DNA of 9,638 bases from Alphaproteobacteria bacterium UBA5343 (GCA_002410125.1 DHQH01000063.1:4052-13689); one strand, 5' to 3'; shown: positions 1-7,003, counted from the first letter of the stretch. Numbers and translations are program-made. The notes: generated by a model from the sequence alone, not told the origin.

Positions 1-483
1 TTTAGCTGGGTATTATCAAGAGGAACACTCTCTCAAGTAAGAGGTGTTTTCTGGGGTTTTTCTGCCCTTATGGGTATTTCAATATCTCCAATCCTAACTC
101 TTTATACCGGTGCAAGTGTGGTTAAGATTTTCCTAATCACATCAGCAACTTTCGGTTCTATGAGTTTATATGGATATACTACCAAGAAAAATCTTGATGG
201 TATGGGTGCCTTTATGAGAATGGGTCTATGGGGAATAATCATCGCCTCAATTGTAAATATATTTATGAGAAGCCCAGGCATGAGCTTTGCTTTATCAATT
301 TTAACAGTTATTGTATTCACAGGTCTAACAGCCTATGATACTCAAAAAATCAGACAAATGTATTACTCAAGCGATTCTAGTGATACCGCCAGCAGAAAAG
401 CAGTTGCAGGGGCTCTAAGTCTTTATATGGACTTTATCAATATGTTCCTAGCATTATTAAGACTATTCGGCGACAGAAGATAA
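1..483 (+). CDS. Bax inhibitor-1/YccA family membrane protein, 5'-truncated by the window edge
   Basis: The reading frame is open from base 1 and ends at TAA 481-483. About 160 C-terminal residues are visible, and the true start lies before the window; the ATG at 70 is internal, because good family sequence (residues such as LSRGTLSQVRGVFWGFSALM) precedes it. The visible part has about five hydrophobic segments. It carries family hallmarks: GYTTKKNLDGMGAFM, then a glycine-rich helix, then GLTAYDTQKIRQMYY, where the Asp in AYDTQ lies in the region linked to the pH-sensing di-aspartyl latch of BI-1 homologues. Family members are inner-membrane proteins implicated in calcium or proton leak and, for YccA, in modulating the FtsH protease. 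The C-terminal LYMDFINMFLALLRLFG is typical. The gene is followed by a short palindrome, a repeat copy and an intrinsic terminator, so it ends its transcription unit. The family call is firm; the physiological role is inferred. Confidence 0.9.
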   Translation, partial: FSWVLSRGTLSQVRGVFWGFSALMGISISPILTLYTGASVVKIFLITSATFGSMSLYGYTTKKNLDGMGAFMRMGLWGIIIASIVNIFMRSPGMSFALSILTVIVFTGLTAYDTQKIRQMYYSSDSSDTASRKAVAGALSLYMDFINMFLALLRLFGDRR

Positions 484-499
484 CCCAATTTAATTGGGT
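483..499. other. Short perfect palindrome after the BI-1 gene
   Basis: ACCCAAT (483-489) pairs with ATTGGGT (493-499), or as 8 bp around a single T, immediately after the stop codon. The following bases (AATTATT) are A/T-rich but not a T-run, so on its own it is a weak terminator. It may help shield the 3' end of the transcript. Confidence 0.4.
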
Positions 500-505
500 A
501 ATTAT

Positions 506-545
506 TGTCATTCTCGAGCATCACAATAAGTCGTATGCTCAAGAA
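506..545. repeat. Palindromic intergenic repeat, copy 1
   Basis: TTCTCGAGCAT (511-521) pairs with ATGCTCAAGAA (535-545) at 10 of 11 positions around a 13-nt loop. Bases 506-534 match bases 9581-9609 at 25 of 29 positions, including 13 identical bases in a row (CATCACAATAAGT). The head TGTCATTCTCGAGCA also resembles the start of the larger palindrome at 7331. It lies between two convergent genes. I read it as a small dispersed hairpin repeat; copy number elsewhere in the genome is unknown. Confidence 0.65.
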
Positions 546-579
546 GCCAGAAACTATCAAGAAGTGATTATAATCAAAG

Positions 580-612
580 AAAGGAGCTATTTTCTAGCTC
601 CTTTATTTTTTT
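580..612 (+). terminator. Intrinsic terminator of the BI-1 gene, possibly bidirectional
   Basis: AAAGGAGCTA (580-589) and TAGCTCCTTT (595-604) form a perfect 10-bp stem with a 5-nt loop, followed on the + strand by ATTTTTTT (605-612). It ends the rightward BI-1 transcript. The same hairpin starts directly at the stop codon of the convergent EAL gene. Read leftward it lacks a good T-run, so it is a weaker terminator in that direction. Confidence 0.75.
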
Positions 613-1352
613 AGCAAGTCTAAAATATCATCTTCGCTCATGGGTGCTCCATAATAAAATCCTTGACCCATATCACATCCTACTTTTTTTAGAAATTCTA
701 TCTGCTCTTCGGTATTAACACCCTCTGCCAGAGTTCTAACTTTCATTTTCTTAGCTATTTTGACAACTTCTTTTACAAATTCCTTATTTTCTGACTTTCC
801 TAATTCAAAAATATAGCTAGCATCAATTTTTACTTTTGTAACAGGCAATTGTTCCAAACGATTAAAATCAGCAAAATCTATACCAAAATCATCTATTGCA
901 GTCTCAATACCAAGCCCTTTTAGCTCATCAATATTTTTAATAGCATTATTTATATTATCAAAATCTTCATTTTCTGTAACTTCAATTTCTAATAAATCAT
1001 AAAGCATTTTTGTTTTATCAAGAGCATTAGTTATAATTTCAATAATTTCATTATCTTCTATTTGTTTTGAGCTAAGATTTAATGCAATTTTTAACTTAAT
1101 CCCATCATGAAATAAACCATTATTAAAAGCACATGCTTGTTCTAATAATGCTTTTGTGATTGAATGCATCAAATTATGTTTTTCTGCTACAGGAATAAAT
1201 CGTAAAGGAGAAATAGCATTACCATCTTCATCTAAAATTCTAGCTAATACTTCAAGCCCCAAGATTCGTTCGGTTTTTAAATCAACCAAAGGCATATAAA
1301 AAGGAACTATCTTTTTATTTTTTATTGCATTAGTTAGGGTTTTTAGATTCAT
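603..1352 (-). CDS. Stand-alone EAL-domain protein (putative c-di-GMP phosphodiesterase)
   Basis: This 249-residue protein consists of almost nothing but one EAL domain. Canonical EAL enzymes hydrolyse cyclic di-GMP to pGpG in the cytosol, lowering the signal that favours sessile life. Most metal and catalytic positions are visible: E34 in LEVLAR (EVL instead of EAL), N92 in NLSSKQ, E124 and E127 in EVTE, D154/D155 in DDFG, K175 in KVKID, E210 in LAEGV, and Q230 in MGQGF. Two departures stand out: loop 6, usually DDFGTGYSSL, reads DDFGIDFADF, and the second Glu of the usual AEGVET is Asn (N213). Hydrolysis may therefore be weak, or the protein may act mainly by binding c-di-GMP. No GGDEF, PAS, receiver or membrane segment is present. 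The start at 1352 has only a purine-rich stretch (AGAAAGAAG) directly upstream as a ribosome site. It is transcribed divergently from polA and ends in the shared terminator. Confidence 0.9.
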   Translation of the reverse strand: MNLKTLTNAIKNKKIVPFYMPLVDLKTERILGLEVLARILDEDGNAISPLRFIPVAEKHNLMHSITKALLEQACAFNNGLFHDGIKLKIALNLSSKQIEDNEIIEIITNALDKTKMLYDLLEIEVTENEDFDNINNAIKNIDELKGLGIETAIDDFGIDFADFNRLEQLPVTKVKIDASYIFELGKSENKEFVKEVVKIAKKMKVRTLAEGVNTEEQIEFLKKVGCDMGQGFYYGAPMSEDDILDLLKK

Positions 1353-1390
1353 CTTCTTTCTAGTCTTTTCTTTGTTAACAAATATCTTTT

Positions 1391-1396
1391 ATTATA
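1391..1396 (-). promoter_or_regulatory. Candidate -10 element of the EAL gene
   Basis: Read on the - strand, bases 1396-1391 are TATAAT, a perfect -10 consensus, 38 nt before the EAL start codon. No good -35 hexamer lies 16-18 nt upstream (the 17-nt position reads TAGCAA), so the promoter may be weak or activator-dependent. Confidence 0.35.
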
Positions 1397-1409
1397 ACCA
1401 AATTTGGTT
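1396..1409. promoter_or_regulatory. 14-bp perfect palindrome, candidate operator
   Basis: AACCAAATTTGGTT is a perfect dyad. It touches the candidate -10 of the EAL gene and fills the spacer between -10 and -35. The position fits a dimeric repressor or activator site, but no regulator is encoded in the window and chance is possible in A/T-rich DNA. Confidence 0.35.
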
Positions 1410-1436
1410 GCAATTGCTATAATAATCTCAAAATCA

Positions 1437-1596
1437 GTAGCCATCTTACAAAAAATATAATTTGATTTGAGGCTAGTTTTTTGTATATTTAGGTAGAATT
1501 TGTTCATACTACTGGAGTATTTTGAATGAAATTCTAACGACAATATAAAGAAAAATAGCAAATAAAGCAAGTTTGTATTTTTTGTAAGATGACTAC
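1437..1596. repeat. 24-bp inverted repeat with 112-nt spacer between the EAL gene and polA
   Basis: The left arm (1437-1460) begins GTAGCCATCTTACAAAAA. The right arm (1573-1596), read on the opposite strand, begins GTAGTCATCTTACAAAAA. Across 24 positions 22 agree. The 112-nt spacer has no convincing gene. No target-site duplication is visible just outside the arms (AATCA on the left, CCAGT on the right). The left arm can also pair locally: TACAAAAAA near 1447 with TTTTTTGTA near 1477. It may be a miniature inverted-repeat element, or paired binding sites serving the two divergent promoters. The right arm ends 24 nt before the polA start. Confidence 0.7.
1522..1549 (+). promoter_or_regulatory. 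Candidate promoter of the polA operon
   Basis: TTGAAT (1522-1527) and TATAAA (1544-1549) are separated by 16 nt, a plausible sigma-70 type pair about 70 nt before polA. An alternative is TTGTAT (1482-1487) with CATACT (1505-1510) at 17 nt. In such A/T-rich DNA these matches are easily fortuitous. If this promoter is used, the right arm of the inverted repeat would lie in the 5' untranslated region. Confidence 0.3.
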
Positions 1597-1620
1597 CCAG
1601 TTAATTAAGTGGAAATATAA

Positions 1621-4407
1621 ATGAAAAAAATATGTTTAATCGATGGTTCGGGATATATATTTAGAGCCTATTATGCAATCCCAACAATGACAGATTCAAA
1701 ATCTACCCCTGTAAATGCCGTTTATGGCTTTACCTCTATGATGATGAATTTCTTACAATCTCATCCAGAATTTGACTATGCTATTGTTCTATTTGATGCC
1801 AAAAGAGTAAACTTTAGAAATGATATATATGGTGAATATAAAGCTAATAGAGACGAAACCCCAGAAGATCTCAAACCACAATTCCCAATTATAAGAGAAG
1901 CTGTAACAGCTCTAAACATCCCATATTTAGAAATGGAGGGGTTTGAGGCTGACGATTTAATTGCAACCATGAGCAAGCAAGCAAGACAAGCTGATATGGA
2001 AGTAACGGTCGTTTCTGCTGATAAAGATTTGATGCAATTGGTGGGTGATGGTGTCAAACTCTATGATCCTATGAAAAATAAAAATATGGATGAGGCTGCA
2101 GTTTTAGAAAAATTTGGTGTCACTCCAAACAAGGTTATAGAAGTTCAAGCCCTAGCAGGTGATAGTAGTGATAATATTCCAGGTGTTCCAGGTATTGGAG
2201 TAAAAACCGCAGCCCAATTAATCAATGAATTTGGTGATATTCATAATCTTTTGGCAAGAGCTGATGAGATTAAACAAAACAAAAGAAGAGAAAAGCTAAT
2301 TGCCCATACTGAAGATGCTCTAATATCTCTAAAACTTGTAACCTTAAAAGACGATATTGAACTTCCAAATAGTATTGAAAGCTATAAGAGGGAAAAACCA
2401 ATTGCAGAAAAGTTAAAAAAGTTCATTGAACAATATGATTTTAAAAGCCTAAAAAATAGGGCTGAAAATTGGATTTTATCAGAATATGGCGGAGTTGACT
2501 ATTTCGAAGATCAATCACCAAAAAAGAAAGAAAAAAATTATAAACTCATCACAGAGTTAAAAGACTTACAAAAAATCGTAAATAAAGCAAAAAACATTTC
2601 TCATATTGCAATTGATACAGAAACCGATTCTCTTGACGCAATGACGGCCAATATGGTTGGATTTTCAATCTCTATGGACGAATATGAGGCATTTTATATT
2701 CCAATAAGACATTATTCAGATGAGGCTGAAACAGGAACTACCGCAGATTTATTTGCAGAACCTGTTACAACAAAAAAATCAATCAAACAAGTTGATATAA
2801 AAGAAGCTCTACAAACTCTAAAACCAATTTTAGAATGTAAATCATTATTAAAAATTGGTCATAATATGAAATATGATATCCATATATTCCAGAATGAATA
2901 TCAAAAATTAGGCGAAGAAGTTAACATCTTTCCAATTGCTGATACTTTGATTATGTCTTATGTTTTAGATGGTGTAAAGAACGGTCATTCAATGGATGAG
3001 CTTGCAAAACTCCACCTTGATTATGACACTGTCAAATATTCTGAAATTTGTGGAACAGGCAAAAATCAAAAACCATTTGCCTCAATCGATATTGCAAAAG
3101 CCTATGACTATGCTTCAGAAGATGCTGATATAACCCTAAGGCTTTATAACTATTTCAAACAAAGATTAATCGACGAAAGGCAAGTTGAGATTTATGAAAA
3201 ATATGACAATCCCTTAGTTTCAATCCTAAATATGATTGAGCGAAATGGAGTGCAAGTAGATAGTATAAAGTTAAAGTCTCTAAGTCAGGAATTTTCCGCT
3301 CAAATTAATACCCTAGAACATGAAATTCATGTTTTAGCAGGTAAAGAATTTAACATTGCATCTCCTAAACAATTAGGTGAAATCTTATTTGATGATTTAG
3401 GCTTAACAGGTGGTAAAAAGACCTCTTCTGGCTCTTGGAAAACTAGTGTTGAAGTATTAGAAAAATTAGCTGCTGATGGTGAAAAAATAGCAGAAAAAAT
3501 TATTGAACACCGCCATTTTTCAAAGTTAAAATCAACCTATACCGATTCGCTAGTATCATTTATCAATAAAGATACCAAAAGAGTTCACAGTTCCTTCATG
3601 CAAACAGGAACACTAACTGGCAGGCTATCTTCCAATAATCCTAATATTCAAAATATCCCAATAAGAGATATTGAAGGGCAAAAAATAAGAGAATGTTTTA
3701 TAGCCCCAAAGGGTAAGAAAATAATAGCTGCTGACTATTCACAAGTAGAACTAAGATTAATGGCTCATACCGCTAAAGTTGAAGCCTTAATAACAGCTTT
3801 TAATAACGAGGCAGATATTCACTCCCTAACAGCTTCTCAAGTCTTTAATGTGCCATTAGATAAAGTTGATAAAGATTTAAGGAGGAGAGCTAAAGCTATT
3901 AATTTTGGAATTATCTATGGTATGTCAAAATATGGTTTAGCCAAACAACTAGACGTAACAGATGTTGAGGCTGATAATTATATCAATTCCTATTTTACTA
4001 GATTTCCAGAAATTAAAAACTTTATGGAGCAAACCGAAAATGAAGCTAAACTAAACGGCTTTGTAACCACTCCATTTGGCAGGAAAATCTATATCACAGG
4101 CATTAATGATAAAAACGGTAGGGTTAGAAGCTATGCTCTAAGGTCTGCTATTAATGCTCCAATTCAAGGAGGAGCCGCAGATATTATCAAGCTAGCTATG
4201 AAAAAAATCACAGATGCTATAAAATCAGGTGAAATAAAAGCTAAACTCATAATGCAAATTCATGATGAACTTGTTTTTGAGGTGGATGCGAATCAAGCCC
4301 AAGAAGTGCAAGAAAAAGTCAAAGATATTATGCAAAATGCTGTTTCATTAACTATCCCTTTAACCGTTGATGCTAATATAGGTGATAATTGGGGCGAAGC
4401 ACATTAG
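1621..4407 (+). CDS. polA: DNA polymerase I, with all three enzymatic domains
   Basis: This 928-residue protein has the same length as E. coli Pol I and fills gaps left by Okazaki primer removal and excision repair. The N-terminal 5' nuclease (about 1-290) shows VNAVYGF, FEADDLIA, SADKDLMQLV and GDSSDNIPGVPGIG. The 3'-5' proofreading domain (about 310-515) is intact: D332 and E334 in DTETDSLD, D419 in GHNMKYD, Y497 and D501 in YASEDAD. Many homologues in other phyla have lost these residues. The polymerase domain has motif A (D705 in AADYSQVELR), the O-helix (R754, K758, F762 in RRRAKAINFGIIYG) and motif C (D882, E883 in QIHDELVFEV), at positions that coincide with E. coli numbering. F762, rather than Tyr, predicts discrimination against dideoxynucleotides. 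The start at 1621 is the first family-like Met; the upstream site is weak (AGTGGA). It heads a five-gene operon, followed after 13 bp by the channel gene. Confidence 0.98.
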   Translation: MKKICLIDGSGYIFRAYYAIPTMTDSKSTPVNAVYGFTSMMMNFLQSHPEFDYAIVLFDAKRVNFRNDIYGEYKANRDETPEDLKPQFPIIREAVTALNIPYLEMEGFEADDLIATMSKQARQADMEVTVVSADKDLMQLVGDGVKLYDPMKNKNMDEAAVLEKFGVTPNKVIEVQALAGDSSDNIPGVPGIGVKTAAQLINEFGDIHNLLARADEIKQNKRREKLIAHTEDALISLKLVTLKDDIELPNSIESYKREKPIAEKLKKFIEQYDFKSLKNRAENWILSEYGGVDYFEDQSPKKKEKNYKLITELKDLQKIVNKAKNISHIAIDTETDSLDAMTANMVGFSISMDEYEAFYIPIRHYSDEAETGTTADLFAEPVTTKKSIKQVDIKEALQTLKPILECKSLLKIGHNMKYDIHIFQNEYQKLGEEVNIFPIADTLIMSYVLDGVKNGHSMDELAKLHLDYDTVKYSEICGTGKNQKPFASIDIAKAYDYASEDADITLRLYNYFKQRLIDERQVEIYEKYDNPLVSILNMIERNGVQVDSIKLKSLSQEFSAQINTLEHEIHVLAGKEFNIASPKQLGEILFDDLGLTGGKKTSSGSWKTSVEVLEKLAADGEKIAEKIIEHRHFSKLKSTYTDSLVSFINKDTKRVHSSFMQTGTLTGRLSSNNPNIQNIPIRDIEGQKIRECFIAPKGKKIIAADYSQVELRLMAHTAKVEALITAFNNEADIHSLTASQVFNVPLDKVDKDLRRRAKAINFGIIYGMSKYGLAKQLDVTDVEADNYINSYFTRFPEIKNFMEQTENEAKLNGFVTTPFGRKIYITGINDKNGRVRSYALRSAINAPIQGGAADIIKLAMKKITDAIKSGEIKAKLIMQIHDELVFEVDANQAQEVQEKVKDIMQNAVSLTIPLTVDANIGDNWGEAH

Positions 4408-4420
4408 AAAGGATATAATA

Positions 4421-5362
4421 ATGATTAAAAAATTCTTCACATCACCATATCTACTAAAATTTATAAATATTGTTATGGTTTTTGTAGTTTTGCTAGATAT
4501 ATTCGCTCTTATTTTATCGTCAGTAGAGGCTGTATATAAAGAATATCAATATTATTTTGACCTCTTAGAGCAAATTGTAGTTTATCTCTTCACTATTGAA
4601 TACTTAATCAGAATTTATGTAAGCTCTGGTAATAAAAAAGGCGAGATTAAACGCCCAATCAAAGACAGATTAGATTATATTTTCTCACCACTTGGCATAA
4701 TTGATTTACTATCAATCCTACCTCATTATTTAAACCTAACTGATGCTAGAGTTTTCTTGCTAAAATTAGTAAGGGTATTAAAATTAACTAGATATTCAAA
4801 ATCTATGAAACTGATTTTAACTGTTTTAAAACAAGAAATGAAAACCTTCTTAGCAGCTCTTACTATTTTATTTGTAGTTGCTATTTTTTCATCAGCAATA
4901 GTTTACTTTTTTGAAAACCCACACCAACCAGAAGCCTTTAGCTCTATTCCTCAAACAATGTATTGGTCGCTCATTACTCTGACCACTGTTGGCTATGGTG
5001 ATATAACACCAATCACTATCATTGGTAAATTTTTCAGTGTTATAGTAGCTCTTTCAGCTATCATTATTACTGCTCTTCCAGCTGGTATTTTAGCCTCTGC
5101 TATCTCAGATCAAATAAGACGAACACGAGAAGAATATGAGCAAAAAGTTGAAACTATGCTAAGAGATGGACACCTAACCGCTAAAGAAAGATCGGATTTG
5201 GAAAAGGCTGGTGAAGCATTAGGTTTAAGAGATGAAGATGCGAGTCATATCATTGAAAGTTCTGTGCAGATCAATAGAGCCTTGAGTAGTTGCCCTCACT
5301 GTGGTAAACCAATTAGCTCCGGCAGAAGAAGGCCACAATCAAGAACTAGTAATAGAAGGTAA
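4421..5362 (+). CDS. Six-transmembrane voltage-gated-type potassium channel subunit
   Basis: The start chosen is ATG 4421, preceded by GAAAGGA at 4407-4413; an upstream ATG at 4382 would overlap polA and add 13 residues unlike the family. The 313-residue product has the Kv plan: S1 (about 11-34), S2 (47-67, ending FTIEYLIRIY), S3 (86-104), S4 (110-133, basic residues in RVFLLKLVRVLKLTRYSK), S5 (140-164), pore helix and selectivity filter TTVGYGD (188-194), S6 (200-228). The filter is the potassium-selective signature, so it should form a tetrameric inner-membrane K+ channel. After S6 comes a helical tail (230-290: REEYEQKVETMLRDGHL, then KERSDLEKAGEALGLRDED) like the short tail domains seen on some prokaryotic channels. 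It ends in CPHCGK (291-296), a single CxxC knuckle, and an Arg/Ser-rich end. Only one CxxC is present, so a zinc site would need a partner subunit. UPF0260 copy 1 follows after 2 bp. Confidence 0.93.
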   Translation: MIKKFFTSPYLLKFINIVMVFVVLLDIFALILSSVEAVYKEYQYYFDLLEQIVVYLFTIEYLIRIYVSSGNKKGEIKRPIKDRLDYIFSPLGIIDLLSILPHYLNLTDARVFLLKLVRVLKLTRYSKSMKLILTVLKQEMKTFLAALTILFVVAIFSSAIVYFFENPHQPEAFSSIPQTMYWSLITLTTVGYGDITPITIIGKFFSVIVALSAIIITALPAGILASAISDQIRRTREEYEQKVETMLRDGHLTAKERSDLEKAGEALGLRDEDASHIIESSVQINRALSSCPHCGKPISSGRRRPQSRTSNRR

Positions 5363-5364
5363 AA

Positions 5365-5799
5365 ATGGTAAATTTTTGGGAAGAAAAAGTATTATCAGAC
5401 TTAAACGATGAAGAGTGGGAATCTCTTTGTGATAATTGCGGTAAATGCTGCTTAAACAAACTACAAAATGACGAAGGCGAGATATTTCAGACCAATGTTG
5501 TTTGCTCAATTTATGATTTCAAAAATAATTGCTGTTCAAATTATCCAATGAGAAGCATTTTAGTTCCAGATTGTGTGAAATTAGATAAAAATAATGTCCA
5601 TGAAATAAACTGGATGCCAAAGACTTGTGCTTACCGTTTAATTGCTGAAGGTAAACCATTACCAGCTTGGCACCCATTAATGTCAAAAGACAAAGACTCA
5701 GTTATCAAAGCTAAACAAAATATCGCCCATCGTTGTGTTAAAGAATGTGATATAAATGATTGTTTAGAAAATCACATTGTTGAGTGGGAAGATTTTTAG
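5365..5799 (+). CDS. UPF0260 (YcgN-like) cysteine-cluster protein, copy 1
   Basis: This 144-residue soluble protein belongs to the UPF0260/YcgN family, whose Cys pattern suggests an iron-sulfur or zinc site; its biochemical function is not established. It starts FWEEKVLSDLNDEEWESLC and carries CDNCGKCC (C22, C25, C28, C29), then C47, C56/C57, C70 in VPDC, C88 in PKTCAYR, and the family motif LPAWHPL. Where the family usually has TCxC, this copy reads NCC (C56, C57), so one Cys has moved by a position. It has three further Cys near the end (C124, C128, C133), which copy 2 lacks. The start at 5365 is 2 bp after the channel stop, and a GAAGG site lies inside the channel's last codons, which implies translational coupling. 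It is followed after 3 bp by a diverged paralogue. Confidence 0.88.
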   Translation: MVNFWEEKVLSDLNDEEWESLCDNCGKCCLNKLQNDEGEIFQTNVVCSIYDFKNNCCSNYPMRSILVPDCVKLDKNNVHEINWMPKTCAYRLIAEGKPLPAWHPLMSKDKDSVIKAKQNIAHRCVKECDINDCLENHIVEWEDF

Positions 5800-5802
5800 A
5801 AA

Positions 5803-6342
5803 ATGTTTAACATCTTTAAAAAAAAGAAAACTCCCGAAGATGATTATCTCATTGATGATGATTTTAATCCTCAAGACAGGCTAAAAAAATATCAAGAAGT
5901 TGAAAAAGAATTTTGGAAAAACAAACCCCTTGAAGAAATGAATAATATTGAATGGGAGCTATTATGCGATGGCTGTGGTAAATGCTGTTTAGCAAAGATG
6001 GATGACCCAAGAAACAAAAATAAAATATTATTTACTGATGTTGCCTGCAGGTTGTTAGACCATAAGACTTGTGCTTGTAAATTATATGAGCACAGATTTA
6101 AAATAGTTGACGATTGTCGTCAAGTTACTATATCTGCTCTAAGGGAAAAACCAAGATGGTTACCAAAAACTTGTGCTTATTGGTTGCTTGATAATGGATA
6201 TGATCTGCCAGTTTGGCACCCATTAATAACAGGTGATGTCAATACTGTGCATGAGGCTGGAAAATCCGTTCAAGATAGAGTTGTTAGCGAAACCGAAGTT
6301 ATAAATTATAATAAACATGTAATAGATTGGGACGATGTTTAA
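5803..6342 (+). CDS. UPF0260 (YcgN-like) cysteine-cluster protein, copy 2
   Basis: This 179-residue protein is a second UPF0260 member and the closer of the two to the usual family sequence. It contains FWKNKPLEEM (37-46), CDGCGKCC (C55, C58, C61, C62), VACRLLD (C82), KTCACKLYEHR (C90, C92), DDC (C105), PKTCAYW (C124), LPVWHPL, and a GDVNTVHEAG segment, with the ending HVIDWDD. Compared with copy 1 it has about 33 extra N-terminal residues (Lys-rich, then acidic) and no Cys after position 124. It is predicted soluble and metal- or cluster-binding; the function is unknown. The start at 5803 follows the copy 1 stop by 3 bp with a poor ribosome site, so reinitiation is likely. Its stop overlaps the start of the metallopeptidase gene. 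An 8-A run at 5818-5825 lies in codons 6-8. Confidence 0.88.
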   Translation: MFNIFKKKKTPEDDYLIDDDFNPQDRLKKYQEVEKEFWKNKPLEEMNNIEWELLCDGCGKCCLAKMDDPRNKNKILFTDVACRLLDHKTCACKLYEHRFKIVDDCRQVTISALREKPRWLPKTCAYWLLDNGYDLPVWHPLITGDVNTVHEAGKSVQDRVVSETEVINYNKHVIDWDDV

Positions 6343-7003
6343 AAGCGAAGAAATTGAAATTATCAGAAAAAAAGGGGTTAAGCGAATAACCCTTAGAATT
6401 GATAAAATCAAAAGAACCCCAATCCTAACAATCCCATATCTATGCCGCAAAAAAACTGCTTATGAATTTGCAGAAAAAAATCGAGTATGGATAGAAAATC
6501 AATTAATCAAAATTCCTCAAAAAAAATCAATAAAAGCTGGTATTAACATCTCAATTCTTGGTGAAAAGTATAAAATCAAACATCAAAAAGAAGCCAGACG
6601 AGGGGTCTGGATAGAAGATGGCTTTATCAATGTTTCTGGAGAAAAAGACTTTATGGAGAGGAGAGTAAAAGATTTTCTAAAAAAGAGAGCCCGTGAGGAG
6701 CTATTAAAACTATCTTATGAAAAAGCAGATTTAACAAATAAAAAAATCAATAAAATTGTCCTAAAAGATACTAAATCCAGATGGGGTAGTTGCTCATCTA
6801 AAAATAATCTTAATTTTAATTGGCGAATTATAATGGCCCCTTATGAGATTATGGATTATTTAGTCTCTCATGAAGTCGCTCATCTAACCCATCATGACCA
6901 TTCAAAAGACTTTTGGGGATTGGTTGCCATACTTCACCCCAATTACAAAAAATCCCGCCTCTGGCTCCAAAACCACGGCGATAAACTATTTAGCTATTTT
7001 TAG
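6335..7003 (+). CDS. YgjP-like (DUF45/SprT-type) zinc metallopeptidase
   Basis: This 222-residue protein has the layout of the YgjP/DUF45 family: a beta-rich N-terminal part (about 1-100), then a zincin domain. The active-site motif is SHEVAHLTHHDHSKDFW, with zinc ligands H179 and H183, catalytic E180, and H189 as the likely third ligand. The preceding RWGSCSSKNNLNFNW (149-163) and MAPYEIMDYL are strongly diagnostic. No signal peptide or membrane segment is seen, so it should act in the cytoplasm. Its substrates are unknown; some relatives of this fold act on DNA-protein crosslinks, which would suit a polA operon, but that is inference. The ATG at 6335 overlaps the previous gene by 8 bp, indicating translational coupling. 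Its stop overlaps the stop of the convergent GIY-YIG gene by 2 bp, leaving no space for a separate terminator. Confidence 0.92.
   Translation: MFKSEEIEIIRKKGVKRITLRIDKIKRTPILTIPYLCRKKTAYEFAEKNRVWIENQLIKIPQKKSIKAGINISILGEKYKIKHQKEARRGVWIEDGFINVSGEKDFMERRVKDFLKKRAREELLKLSYEKADLTNKKINKIVLKDTKSRWGSCSSKNNLNFNWRIIMAPYEIMDYLVSHEVAHLTHHDHSKDFWGLVAILHPNYKKSRLWLQNHGDKLFSYF

Noticed and set aside
1349..1570. 73-residue - strand frame overlapping the EAL start by 4 bp
   Set aside because: It runs through the inverted repeat and candidate promoter region, has no recognisable domain and poor composition (a hydrophobic start, then mixed residues). The ATGA overlap looks fortuitous.
4382..4420. 13-codon N-terminal extension of the potassium channel
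   Set aside because: It overlaps the polA 3' end, and the residues are unlike a channel N-terminus. The ATG at 4421 has a clear GAAAGGA ribosome site at proper spacing.
5818..5825. Run of eight A residues near the start of UPF0260 copy 2 as a programmed slippage site
   Set aside because: The frame is intact through it, and A-runs are common in this A/T-rich DNA. Nothing shows a functional alternative frame.
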